From: Mycobacterium sp. Marseille-P9652
Lineage (GTDB): Bacteria > Actinomycetota > Actinomycetes > Mycobacteriales > Mycobacteriaceae
Reading direction: 5' to 3'
Length of the DNA: 64,000 nt
NCBI RefSeq assembly: GCF_902652685.1
Contig: NZ_CACRUY010000007.1
Coordinates: 82,314-146,313, forward strand
Shown here: positions 30,895 through 39,021 of the stretch, one piece after another
Layout: each line of letters starts with the position of its first letter
Position numbering within the stretch: the first letter of the stretch is position 1
Program-made: the position numbers and the translations under genes
Notes under the pieces: generated by a model
Database searches by the model: none
What the model saw: the letters and a program-made list of their open reading frames with translations, nothing else
What the model was told of the DNA's origin: nothing

Positions 30895-31542
30895 CTAGCG
30901 GCGCGTGAAGCTGAGATGCGTGACGCCGCTGGGGCTCGTCACCGACTCCACGGCGAATCGCTGCTCCAGGCCCTCCAGTCCCTGCCATAACGGCTCCCCC
31001 CGCCCGAGGATTATGGGTACCACCGCGACGTGAAGATGGTCGACGAGGTCGTCAGCGAGGAACTGCCGGATCGTCGACGGCCCCCCACCGAGCCGAACGT
31101 CGAGTCCTCCGGCGGCTTTTCGTGCGATCTCGAGGGACTCTGCCGGGGTCGCATCGATGAAGTGGAAGGTGGTGCCACCATCCATCTCGATCGGGGCCCG
31201 GGGGTGGTGGGTAAGCACGAAGACCGGGGTGTGAAACGGCGGGTCGGCACCCCACCAACCCTTCCATTCCTCGCCGCTGGCCCATGGACCGCGCTGCGGG
31301 CCGAACTTGTGGCGTCCCATGATTTCGGCGCCGATGCCCGGCATCCAAGCGCGGGCCAAGGCGTCATCGATGCCCGTCGTCCCGCCCGACTCGCCGTGCA
31401 TCGCGCGAAAGGTGCGCGTCGCGAAGAACCACTCGTGCAACCGGCCGCCCGCATGCCCGAATGGTGCGTCGGCGCTTTGTCCCTCGCCGGTGCCGAAACC
31501 GTCAAGGGAAATCGAGAAGTTGTGCACGCGCACCTGTGACAT
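30895..31542 (-). CDS. Dihydrofolate reductase-like (RibD_C) family protein
   Basis: A 215-residue protein of the RibD C-terminal/DHFR-like group. N-terminal VRVHNFSISLDGFGTG is the first strand and loop, MGRHKFGPQRGPW resembles the nucleotide-binding MGRxT block, then VFVLTHHPR, LGGGPSTIRQFL and VPIILGRGEPLW. Members reduce pteridine- or other NADPH-dependent substrates; specificity is unknown. It ends 109 bases from the start of the propeller gene, on the same strand. Confidence 0.87.
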   Translation of the reverse strand: MSQVRVHNFSISLDGFGTGEGQSADAPFGHAGGRLHEWFFATRTFRAMHGESGGTTGIDDALARAWMPGIGAEIMGRHKFGPQRGPWASGEEWKGWWGADPPFHTPVFVLTHHPRAPIEMDGGTTFHFIDATPAESLEIARKAAGGLDVRLGGGPSTIRQFLADDLVDHLHVAVVPIILGRGEPLWQGLEGLEQRFAVESVTSPSGVTHLSFTRR

Positions 31543-31633
31543 GGCTTAACTCCTGGGCATCTCGGGTCATCGCTGGATTGACCGTCAACACCCGCCAAAG
31601 TCATCGGTGGCCCGCCGAACCTATGCTGGGCCC

Positions 31634-32038
31634 ATGGCGTCGATCTTCACCAAGATCATCAATCGTGAACTTCCCGGCCGATTCGTCTACGAGGACGACG
31701 ACGTCGTCGCGTTCCTGACGATCGAGCCGATGACCCAGGGCCACACGCTGGTCGTGCCGCGGGCCGAGATCGATCAGTGGCAGGACGTCGACGGCGCGGC
31801 GTTCGCGCGCGTCATGGCGGTGAGCCAGCTGATCGGGAAGGCCGTATGCAAGGCATTCCGGACCGAGCGCGCCGGCATGATCATCGCCGGACTGGAGGTG
31901 CCGCACCTGCACGTCCACGTCTTCCCCACCCGCAGCCTCAGCGACTTCGGGTTCGCCAACGTCGACCGCAACCCGTCGCCGGAATCCCTCGACCAGGCGC
32001 AGGAGCGGATCAAGGCGGCGCTGGCTCAGCTGGCGTGA
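31634..32038 (+). CDS. HIT-family hydrolase (Rv0759c-like)
   Basis: A 134-residue histidine-triad protein. The active-site triad is VPHLHVHVF, and [11 protein letters not shown] supplies the nucleotide pocket. Family enzymes hydrolyse nucleoside phosphoramidates or AMP adducts. I chose ATG at 31634 because it starts [15 protein letters not shown], the usual HIT N-terminus. It converges on phoR with a 13-base overlap, as in M. tuberculosis. Confidence 0.93.
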   Translation: MASIFTKIINRELPGRFVYEDDDVVAFLTIEPMTQGHTLVVPRAEIDQWQDVDGAAFARVMAVSQLIGKAVCKAFRTERAGMIIAGLEVPHLHVHVFPTRSLSDFGFANVDRNPSPESLDQAQERIKAALAQLA

Positions 32039-33468
32039 ACCGGGTCCGCCGCCGCGGCCTCACTGACCCGCGGCAGCGAGACGCGAAAGCAGCAGCCCTC
32101 GCCGGGCGCGGTTTCCAGGCTGACCGCGCCGCCGTGCGCGCGCACCAGCGAATCCACGATCGACAGGCCCAGGCCGGTACCGCCGCTCGTCCGGGCCCGT
32201 GACGAGTCGGTGCGATAGAACCGCTCGAATACCCGCGAGGCGTCCTCGGAGTTCATCCCCGGGCCCTTGTCCGCCACCTCGAGCACCGCGTCGTCGCCCT
32301 CTGTGCCGACACGGACCAAAACGTCGGCGCTGGGCGGGGTGTGCTGCAAGGCGTTCGCCACGAGATTGCTGATCACCTGCCGAATTCGTGGCTCGTCGCC
32401 GACGACCTCCGGGGTGCCGGGGCCGTCCAACACCTCCAGGGTGATCTTGCGGTTCGGGTCGATCGCCTGGCCGTCGTGCACGGCGTCGCTGGCCAGGGCC
32501 AGCAGGTCGACCCGGTGGTGCTCCAGCGGGCGTTGCACGTCCAGCCGCGCCAGCAGGAGCAGGTCGTCCACCAGCAACCCCATCCGACTAGCCTCGCTCT
32601 CGATCCGAGACAGCAGCATGGACACGTCGCGGGCGGCGCCCTGGCGGTAGAGCTCGGCGAAGCCGCGGATGGTGGTCAGCGGGGTGCGCAGCTCGTGGCT
32701 GGCGTCGGTGATGAACCGCCGCATCCGCTCCTCGGAACTGCGCGCCTTCTCGGCCGAGGACTCCGAGGAGGCCAGCGCCTGCTGAATCTGGGCGAGCATT
32801 CCGTTGAGCGCCAGCGAAAGCCGGCCCACCTCCGTACGGGGGTCGCGCTCGGGAATGCGGCGATCGAGCTGGCCGGCGGCGATGGCGGCCGCGGTCTGCT
32901 CGACCTCGGCCAGCGGTCGCAGGCTGCGGTGCACCACGAAGAAGCTGGCCATGCCCACCACCAGCAGGACCGCCGCGCCGATGCCCGTCTGCAACCACAC
33001 CAGCGAGCTGACGGTGTGCTGGACGTCCGAGAGGTCGATCGCGACCGTCGTCAGGCCCTGCGGACCGCGCACCGACACCGCGCGCCACTGGATGTCCGAG
33101 CCGTTGACCGACGGCAGCGTCGTCGGGTTGGGGCCGACGTCGTTGTCCGGCGGCAGCGCCGGCTCCGCGTTGCGGTCGTTGATCGCAGTGAAGGGGGTGC
33201 CGTCCGTGCCGATGCCGCGCACGTAGTACTTCGACGGCGGACGGCCCGGGTCGGGACCCTCGTACGGGGGCGGCGATTGGCGACGGGGGGCCTGCGCCCA
33301 GCCGCGCGACGCCTCGAGTAGCGTCTGGTCGATCCGGCCGATGAGGACGTGGCGCAGGATCGAGGTGACGGCGACCCCCGAGACCGCCAGGCCGCAGGAC
33401 ACCAGGATCAGGGTGGCGGCCACCAGGCCCACCCGCAGCGGGATTCCTCGTCGATACTTGCCGGACAT
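32026..33468 (-). CDS. phoR: Sensor histidine kinase PhoR
   Basis: A 480-residue membrane kinase partnered with PhoP. Spans at ~12-36 and ~155-177 enclose a periplasmic sensor; HAMP follows ([16 protein letters not shown]), then the H box [14 protein letters not shown] box [10 protein letters not shown], and GTGLGLSIV. The kinase core is nearly identical by eye to M. tuberculosis PhoR, whereas the periplasmic region differs. The C-terminal tail is shorter. ATG at 33468; 29 bases separate it from phoP. Confidence 0.95.
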   Translation of the reverse strand: MSGKYRRGIPLRVGLVAATLILVSCGLAVSGVAVTSILRHVLIGRIDQTLLEASRGWAQAPRRQSPPPYEGPDPGRPPSKYYVRGIGTDGTPFTAINDRNAEPALPPDNDVGPNPTTLPSVNGSDIQWRAVSVRGPQGLTTVAIDLSDVQHTVSSLVWLQTGIGAAVLLVVGMASFFVVHRSLRPLAEVEQTAAAIAAGQLDRRIPERDPRTEVGRLSLALNGMLAQIQQALASSESSAEKARSSEERMRRFITDASHELRTPLTTIRGFAELYRQGAARDVSMLLSRIESEASRMGLLVDDLLLLARLDVQRPLEHHRVDLLALASDAVHDGQAIDPNRKITLEVLDGPGTPEVVGDEPRIRQVISNLVANALQHTPPSADVLVRVGTEGDDAVLEVADKGPGMNSEDASRVFERFYRTDSSRARTSGGTGLGLSIVDSLVRAHGGAVSLETAPGEGCCFRVSLPRVSEAAAADPVHAS

Positions 33469-33497
33469 CTCGGTGCTCTTTCCCGCCGTGTCCGCGC

Positions 33498-34217
33498 TCA
33501 GCGTGGCTCCCGAAGCACGTAACCGACCCCGCGCAGGGTGTGCAGCAGCCGCTTCTCTCCGGTGTCGATCTTGCGGCGCAGATAGGAAACGTAGGACTCG
33601 ACGACGTTCACGTCGCCGCCGAAGTCGTAACGCCAGACGTGGTCGAGGATCTTCGGTTTGCTGAGCACCGTGCCCGCGTTGATCACGAAGTAGCGCAGCA
33701 ACGTGAACTCGGTCGGCGACAGCGACACCGGTTCGCCCGCCTTCCATACCTCGTGCGTCTCTTCGTCGAGTTCGATGTCGGCGAACGTCAGCCGGGCGTT
33801 GCGCGGCTCGGCTCCGCCCTTGCCGGAGCGGCGCAGGATGACCCGCAACCGGGCCACCACCTCCTCGAGACTGAACGGCTTGGTCACATAGTCGTCGCCG
33901 CCCAGCGTCAGCCCCGCGATCTTGTCCTGCAGCGAGTCGCGGGCGGTGAGAAACAGGGCCGGCGCGTCGATTCCGTCGGCGCGCAGCCGCCGCAGGACGC
34001 CGAACCCGTCCATGCCGGGCATCATCACGTCGAGGATCACCGCGTCGGGGCGGGCCTCGCGGGCCCGGTCCAGGGCCTGGGCGCCGTTCGTCGCGGTGTG
34101 CACCTCGAAGCCCTGGAACTTCAGGCTCACGGAAAGCAGTTCGACGATGTTGGCCTCGTCGTCGACCACGAGGACGCGGGCCTCCGGCTTGGTGTCACTT
34201 GATGTCGCCGCTGTCAT
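33498..34217 (-). CDS. phoP: Response regulator PhoP
   Basis: A 239-residue OmpR-type regulator, almost identical to M. tuberculosis PhoP apart from the extreme N-terminus. Receiver domain residues ~13-125 with phospho-acceptor Asp in VILDVMMPGMDG, switch Thr in ALFLTARDS and Lys in YVTKPF; winged helix ~145-238 with FGGDVNVVESYVSYLRRK as recognition helix. In mycobacteria PhoPR controls acid-responsive lipid and secretion genes. ATG at 34217 is used; its leader differs from that of M. tuberculosis. Divergent from the Rv0756c-like gene. Confidence 0.97.
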   Translation of the reverse strand: MTAATSSDTKPEARVLVVDDEANIVELLSVSLKFQGFEVHTATNGAQALDRAREARPDAVILDVMMPGMDGFGVLRRLRADGIDAPALFLTARDSLQDKIAGLTLGGDDYVTKPFSLEEVVARLRVILRRSGKGGAEPRNARLTFADIELDEETHEVWKAGEPVSLSPTEFTLLRYFVINAGTVLSKPKILDHVWRYDFGGDVNVVESYVSYLRRKIDTGEKRLLHTLRGVGYVLREPR

Positions 34218-34291
34218 GGGATCGCTTCTGTCCTTGCTTGTGTATTGCCTTGACGATCATTGTGTAAATGCTGGGAGCCCGATGCCAGAAC

Positions 34292-34309
34292 TCTGCTAAT
34301 AGTCTGCCA
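34292..34309 (-). promoter_or_regulatory. Candidate PhoP direct-repeat site upstream of phoP
   Basis: On the minus strand TGGCAGA - CTAT - TAGCAGA: two 7-base direct repeats with a 4-base spacer (11-base period), 75-92 bases upstream of phoP. PhoP is known to bind 7-base direct repeats with 4-base spacing, but the bases match the known consensus (TCACAGC-like) only partly. Confidence 0.35.
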
Positions 34310-34374
34310 GGAAACATCGCCTTCCCTTTGACCGATTCGGCTGTTCGGCGCGAGTCGTGCATAGACTCGGCAGA

Positions 34375-35100
34375 GTGAATCTGGCCAAAAGCATCATGTC
34401 CGCCGCGACCGCTCCGGCGCGGGTGGGGCTGGCCGCCGCGGAGGCGAGCCTGACCGTCGCCAGCACGGCGGTCGGCGTCGCGAAGCGAGCCATTGGCGAC
34501 GGCGGAGTCGGTGGGCCGAGCGCCATGACCTCCATGCTCGGGATCGACGACGCGCTCGTGCGGGCCAACCGGTTGGCCAAGCTGCTCGACGACGATGCGC
34601 CGCTGGGACGGGCGGTTGCGCCCGACGGGCCGATCGACCGTTTGCTGCGCCCCGGCGGGGTGATCGACCTGCTGACCCAGGAGGAGGGTCTGCTCGACCG
34701 GCTGACCGCGGAGGGCGGCGGCCTGCACCGCGCGCTGCAGCCCGGCGGGCTGGCCGATCAATTGCTGGCCGAGGAGGGGTTGATCGAGCGGATGCTGGGC
34801 GAGGACGGGCTGGCCGACCGGCTGCTCAGCGAGGGCGGACTGGTCGACAAGCTGACGGCCAAGAACGGGCCGCTCGACCAGCTCGCCGACGTCGCCGACA
34901 CCCTGGCCCGCCTCACGCCCGGGATGGAGGCGCTCGAGCCGGCCATCGCCACGCTGCAAGACGCCGTGCTCGGCCTGACCATGGTGGTCAACCCGTTGAG
35001 CAATATCGCCGACCGCATCCCGCTACCCGGCCGCCGGGTGAGCCGGCGCTCAGCGACGCGTCCGGTCCCCTCGCAGCGCGTCATCGAGAGCGACGAGTGA
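34375..35100 (+). CDS. Decapeptide-repeat protein (Rv0756c-like), function unknown
   Basis: A 241-residue protein with an amphipathic Ala/Val-rich N-terminus (residues 1-45), then from residue 83 to 172 nine consecutive 10-residue units without gaps, consensus (E/P)xGLxDxLLx, such as PDGPIDRLLR, EEGLLDRLTA, EDGLADRLLS, EGGLVDKLTA. A tail with a hydrophobic helix (ALEPAIATLQDAVLGLTMVV) and a basic C-terminus follow. The periodicity suggests a regular helical rod or solenoid. GTG at 34375. Divergent from phoP across 157 bases, so possibly co-regulated by PhoP. M. tuberculosis Rv0756c is its probable counterpart. Confidence 0.85.
   Translation: MNLAKSIMSAATAPARVGLAAAEASLTVASTAVGVAKRAIGDGGVGGPSAMTSMLGIDDALVRANRLAKLLDDDAPLGRAVAPDGPIDRLLRPGGVIDLLTQEEGLLDRLTAEGGGLHRALQPGGLADQLLAEEGLIERMLGEDGLADRLLSEGGLVDKLTAKNGPLDQLADVADTLARLTPGMEALEPAIATLQDAVLGLTMVVNPLSNIADRIPLPGRRVSRRSATRPVPSQRVIESDE
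34621..34890 (+). repeat. Nine 30-base units encoding the decapeptide repeats
   Basis: In-frame degenerate 30-base period over 270 bases; conservation is stronger at the protein level (Gly at position 3, Asp at 6, Leu at 8 of each unit) than at the DNA level, which points to an old, selected protein repeat rather than a recent expansion. Confidence 0.8.
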
Positions 35101-35136
35101 CCGTATCCTGCAGTGCCGACAAGAATGTCGCACGAA

Positions 35137-35212
35137 TGGAGCCGCGTGAGAGACTCGAACTCTCGACATCCGCTTTACAAGAGCGACGCTCTACCAACTG
35201 AGCTAACGCGGC
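35137..35212 (-). tRNA. tRNA-Thr (anticodon TGT)
   Basis: Read on the minus strand: acceptor GCCGCGT pairs with ACGCGGC, D arm GCTC...GAGC, anticodon stem TCGCT/AGCGG around loop CTTGTAA (anticodon TGT at 35179-35177), T arm GAGAG-TTCGAGT-CTCTC, discriminator T and an encoded CCA at 35139-35137. All arms fold. It marks the point where the backbone order ends and the AT-richer segment begins, on its 5' side. Confidence 0.95.
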
Positions 35213-35380
35213 CGGGCCGGCTGGATGAGCCATGACGATCCTACGACACAGCGATGCCGTCGGAGCTGCGCGTGTCGGGGCGTAGGCCTCAGTCAGGAGG
35301 GTCTCATCCGACTCGGCAACACGTAAGCGAGCTTAGCGATTTCCGCGGATCAAAGTTTGTTCAACGGAACAATCGGGTCG

Positions 35381-36994
35381 GTGAACGATTGCACCATCGA
35401 CACCCAGTGGGGCTTGGTCGACGCGGCGCCGGCAAGTTCGACCCTCGCTGGTGTGCTCGCGGGTTTCCTCGTGGTAGCCACCACTGCGGTCTTCGCTTCG
35501 TTTTACCGCACAAGTACTCACGCAGTCGGCCTGTTCGCTGCCGGCGTGCCAGCCCTTACGACATCAAGCTTTCTTTTCGGTTGGATTTCCGGCGGCCCCA
35601 AGACGGACGGTAACCAGAGGAACGCCATGTGTTTCCAGCTCTGGAGCCAGTGGAATGTCGCGATGGCCTTACTGGCTGTCGGCGGCGCTGCACTTGTTTG
35701 CGGAACGGCATGGGCGCTAGTCGTTTATGGGGAAAAGGTTGCGGACGACCTGACCAGAAAGAATAAGATTGATACAGAGTCCCTTTCGGAACCGATAAGC
35801 TGCGACAGCTGTAGCACCGCGTCACTTGACGTCATCCAAAGAATTATGCTTCTGCGGAGGTTTCTCATATTCCTAGGTGGGGGTTTATCAGCTGTCGGCA
35901 TCGGCACGGCGATTATCATGCTAGTCATCGCCAACTTGTTGTATATCAAGGCTGTTAGACGAGTCAATATAAATTTTGACCTATACGGCGACTGGTGCTA
36001 TCTGGTGTTTATCGTGTTCGTTGTTGGCCTTTACGTTCTGTGCCGAGTCACCTACCTCGTCTTCACCCGCACTGTAAGTGCCGCGACGGGCAATATTGTT
36101 GCATGTCGCAAGAAACGTGAGGAGGTCGAGCATGGCCCCAGCCCAGTGATGCACAAAAAGGATCCTTATACATCCTGTTTTTTCCTGGATTCTTTATGCT
36201 TGTTGCTGGAAAAGATCGTCATGTACCCGGTGCGAGTAATGCGGCGAGCGTTAGTACTGCTAATCGTTGCACTTCTCTCCGGGCTTGGTACCGAGCTAGC
36301 ACGACGCATGGGGAATTACACAGTCCACAAGCAAGCCGAGTCCGACCAGAAAGCAGCGGTACACGCGTCTATGGATGTCCAGCTCGTTCCTTCTTGGTGG
36401 ATAGATGTGAAAATTGTTGGTGTCGTAGTTTTAGCTGTCGTTGCCTTCTTGGTTTTAGGTCGCGCGTGTGGATGCATTTACCGTTTATGCCGAAGGCGAT
36501 ACAAGGGCGGCAATAAGCAGTCGCATGGGCTTGGGAATAAAAAGTCGCATGGGCTTGGGGCTGGTAAAGGTCACCAACCGATCAAAGATACGATTCAAAT
36601 CCGATACGATTTTGGGCGACCTTTTTCTGCCACGTACCACATTGTAGGCTTGGCAATTTTAAGTATTATCGTCGCCGCTATATTTACACAGGGTGACTTA
36701 TGGCAAGACGGGAGAGGGATTGGTTTGGCGATATTCGTCGGGGGAGTATATCCCGTTGGCACTCTGCTAGGCCTTAGCTACTCCGTTGCAGCGTGTGAGG
36801 ATGAGGAATTCAAGGGCGTGCCGATTCCCGTCAACAGTTCCTGCTGGACTCAATTGCCGATTGTTAAGCAACTGCGCCTAGCGTATCTGATTGCAGAAGT
36901 AAAGGTTGAGGTCGGTGACGAGACTGCGGCATACGGTCTCGCCAAAATCCCATCGTGGAAAGAGTGGCCGATCATCAACCAAGTTATTCCGTGA
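35381..36994 (+). CDS. Unrecognised multi-spanning membrane protein in an AT-rich segment
   Basis: About 537 residues (GTG 35381; a TTG at 35357 would add eight). I see roughly eight or nine hydrophobic spans, e.g. ASSTLAGVLAGFLVVATTAV, AMALLAVGGAALVCG, LIFLGGGLSAVGIGTAIIML, YLVFIVFVVGLYVLCRVTYL, VLLIVALLSGLG, VVVLAVVAFLVLG, HIVGLAILSIIVAAIF. Cytosolic loops are basic; one carries a tandem KQSHGLGN/KKSHGLGA repeat. Codon use (TTA, TAT, ATA, GTT) is unlike its neighbours, a sign of transfer. No domain is recognised; there is no adjacent integrase. Confidence 0.72.
   Translation: MNDCTIDTQWGLVDAAPASSTLAGVLAGFLVVATTAVFASFYRTSTHAVGLFAAGVPALTTSSFLFGWISGGPKTDGNQRNAMCFQLWSQWNVAMALLAVGGAALVCGTAWALVVYGEKVADDLTRKNKIDTESLSEPISCDSCSTASLDVIQRIMLLRRFLIFLGGGLSAVGIGTAIIMLVIANLLYIKAVRRVNINFDLYGDWCYLVFIVFVVGLYVLCRVTYLVFTRTVSAATGNIVACRKKREEVEHGPSPVMHKKDPYTSCFFLDSLCLLLEKIVMYPVRVMRRALVLLIVALLSGLGTELARRMGNYTVHKQAESDQKAAVHASMDVQLVPSWWIDVKIVGVVVLAVVAFLVLGRACGCIYRLCRRRYKGGNKQSHGLGNKKSHGLGAGKGHQPIKDTIQIRYDFGRPFSATYHIVGLAILSIIVAAIFTQGDLWQDGRGIGLAIFVGGVYPVGTLLGLSYSVAACEDEEFKGVPIPVNSSCWTQLPIVKQLRLAYLIAEVKVEVGDETAAYGLAKIPSWKEWPIINQVIP
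36518..36565 (+). repeat. 24-base tandem duplication inside the membrane protein gene
   Basis: AGTCGCATGGGCTTGGG occurs exactly at 36518-36534 and 36542-36558, a 24-base period giving two copies of an eight-residue loop motif (SHGLG core). A recent in-frame duplication in a cytosolic loop. Confidence 0.75.
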
Positions 36995-37453
36995 ACGAAG
37001 GTCGGTCTGAACTACTCTTATCCTCACCTGACCAAGCGACGCGCATGCACTTTGTTAAGTCATAGCAAGCCGGTCAGCCAAGGGGCCCGGGCCTTCTGGG
37101 CGGCCAGACAGGGTTGAGTCCTTTACGAACGCCTGCAGTGCCGTCCGGTCGAAATACCATACGCAGTGCCAGACCGAACGGTTTCAATACCCGACTCGGT
37201 TCAACCTAGTTTAAGTTGCTGAATTGGCGAGGAGGTCGGCGTTGCTAGGTCAGTTCAATCCGGACAAGGGCTCGGCCCACGCCTGGACGGTACTTGCCCC
37301 GGCGCCGGGCCACGTCGTGGCGGCGCTCATAGCCATGAGAGCGACGGATCATCGAGCGCCTTGCCAAAGGGGTAGGAAACCCTTCCCTCGCGGGAGTGAA
37401 TTCTAACTTCGCGGCGATTACGCATTCGCTGGCCGTCCCTGACCATTTGAGTC
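36995..37453. other. 459-base non-coding stretch after the membrane protein gene
   Basis: No convincing gene. A 60-codon TTG-started frame (37224-37406) has no ribosome site and no protein-like pattern. GCAGTGCC occurs twice (near 37135 and 37165) in an imperfect local duplication, and AAGGG...CCCTT near 37367 could form a weak hairpin. The promoter of the sigma-factor gene presumably lies in the last ~100 bases. Composition changes back to GC-rich around 37250. Confidence 0.5.
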
Positions 37454-38215
37454 ATGACTTCCATGACCACACTGCCGAAGAGCGACATTGTCAGTGACGC
37501 GGAACTCGCCCGCGCGGCTGCGGCCGGCGACCGTTCGGCGCTGGCCAGGATCTACAACCGCTACGCCGCCCCGCTTCAGGCCTACTGCGTTGGCCTGGTG
37601 CACGATCGCCACACGGCCTGCGACTGTGTGCAAGACGTCTTCTGCACCGTGGCGGCAGAGTTACCGAGGCTACGTTATCCGGACAAGCTGAGGCCGTGGC
37701 TCTACACCATCGCTCGTCGCCGCGCCCTGCGTACCCTTTCCGAACGGCGCCGTGAGCCGGCCTTCGACGAGCTGCCCGACGACGCGGCAACCGGCCCGGG
37801 ACCGTTCACGTTGACGGCGCGGAAGGAACTCGCTCGACTGATCGCCCAAGCGGCCGGCGGATTATGCGAGCGCGACCGCCATGTGCTTGAGCTTGCGTAC
37901 CGCTACGGCGTGACGGGAAACGACCTCGCGCAAACCCTGGGCATCAGCTACGACTCGACCAGAAGACTCCTACTGCGGCTGCGCGAGACAGTCGGACGCT
38001 CACTTGGTGCGTTGCTGGTGGCTCGGAAAGCCGCCGAGATCGGGTGCCCACAGCTCAACGCAAGCCTGTCCGGCTGGGACGGACACTTCACTGTCCTGAT
38101 GCGGAAACGCATTGTGCGCCATATTGACTCGTGCTCCACATGCGCTGAATACCGCCGCAGTGCCGTCAGTGCCGTCATCATGCTCGGCGGCGGGCTGCTG
38201 AACAAGGTGTCCTAG
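37454..38215 (+). CDS. ECF-type sigma factor with C-terminal zinc-finger-like tail
   Basis: A 253-residue sigma-70 family protein. Region 2 spans ~18-95 (ALARIYNRYAAPLQAYC, CVQDVFCTVAAELP, RPWLYTIARRRALRTL); region 4 spans ~130-185 (LCERDRHVLELAYRYGVTG, LGISYDSTRRLLLRLRE). Unusually, residues ~198-235 carry Cys198, His223, Cys227 and Cys230, spaced like the zf-HC2/ZAS fold of anti-sigma factors (RHIDSCSTCAEYRR), followed by a hydrophobic end. The sigma may thus carry its own regulatory domain. It sits 43 bases from the convergent FHA gene and near a Ser/Thr kinase. Confidence 0.85.
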   Translation: MTSMTTLPKSDIVSDAELARAAAAGDRSALARIYNRYAAPLQAYCVGLVHDRHTACDCVQDVFCTVAAELPRLRYPDKLRPWLYTIARRRALRTLSERRREPAFDELPDDAATGPGPFTLTARKELARLIAQAAGGLCERDRHVLELAYRYGVTGNDLAQTLGISYDSTRRLLLRLRETVGRSLGALLVARKAAEIGCPQLNASLSGWDGHFTVLMRKRIVRHIDSCSTCAEYRRSAVSAVIMLGGGLLNKVS

Positions 38216-38258
38216 TCATAAGCCCGTCGCGCTCGTGGTAGCGCATTTTGCGGAGCGC

Positions 38259-38996
38259 TCACCTTGGCTGCGTACCGCTGTCCCGCAGCATGGCCAGGGT
38301 GACAGCCCCACGGGCGATGGCCTCATTGGCCAGACGGACCCGGCGCTCTCCCTCTGCCGGGATACCGAATTTGTCGTACAAGTTCTGCAGATGCTGTTTG
38401 ATGGCTGCCTCTGTGACGAATAGCTCCTGAGCCATCCGACGAACGGACGCAGCTGCGGGAAAAGGGTCGTCGGAAACCAACGGGCGGCACAAGACGACGA
38501 GGACCTCGTGCTCGCGCCGGGTCAGGGTCGGCGGGGGTTCGCTGGGGGCCACTGAAATCGTTTCTTCACCCGCAGCGGTTTCGTCGCCTCCCCTCGCCTC
38601 CCAGAAGGTCAACCGCGTCTTGCCGACGCGCAGCTCGTCCCCCGAATGCAGCACGCGTTCCGCTGAGATCTTTTCTCCGTTGAGGTAGGTGCCGTTGCGA
38701 CTGCCCACATCCCGCACCGACCAAGCAAAGCCGAGGTTTTCCAAGACGGCATGCAAGCGTGAGACGGTCGAATCGTGCTCGAGCGGCACCATATTCGTTG
38801 GGGCCTTTCCGACCGTCACTCGTTGGCCGCTCAGTGTGACCAACTCCCGGCCTGACGGTTTCCGGATTTCGAGGTGGGAAGGCACGAAGACAGCGTATTG
38901 GGTTAGGGCAATTCGCACGTGCGAGTCAGCCCGCTGAAATGGTTGGAATTCCGTCCTCGCCAGCGCCGACGCACTGGCCGGTGCCGTCGCTACCAT
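38259..38996 (-). CDS. FHA domain-HTH regulator
   Basis: A 245-residue protein. The FHA phosphothreonine-binding domain covers ~50-132, with the key blocks VSRLHAVLE and VGSRNGTYLNG. The C-terminal ~157-229 is a winged/LuxR-like helix-turn-helix (SVRRMAQELFVTEAAIKQHL then NLYDKFGI). The arrangement suggests a DNA-binding protein that reads Thr phosphorylation, most simply by the kinase encoded divergently only 25 bases away. ATG at 38996. Confidence 0.87.
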   Translation of the reverse strand: MVATAPASASALARTEFQPFQRADSHVRIALTQYAVFVPSHLEIRKPSGRELVTLSGQRVTVGKAPTNMVPLEHDSTVSRLHAVLENLGFAWSVRDVGSRNGTYLNGEKISAERVLHSGDELRVGKTRLTFWEARGGDETAAGEETISVAPSEPPPTLTRREHEVLVVLCRPLVSDDPFPAAASVRRMAQELFVTEAAIKQHLQNLYDKFGIPAEGERRVRLANEAIARGAVTLAMLRDSGTQPR

Positions 38997-39021
38997 CTAA
39001 GTAACCTCGAACGAGATTTCA

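Noticed and set aside
35357-35380. TTG start eight codons earlier for the orphan membrane protein
   Set aside because: GTG at 35381 is a stronger start codon and upstream bases show no ribosome site; kept as an alternative only.
37224-37406. 60-codon frame before the sigma factor
   Set aside because: TTG start, no ribosome site, no protein-like composition.
35213-37453. Prophage or integrative element at tRNA-Thr
   Set aside because: No integrase, excisionase, phage gene or duplicated tRNA 3' end is visible, and the foreign segment lies on the 5' side of the tRNA.
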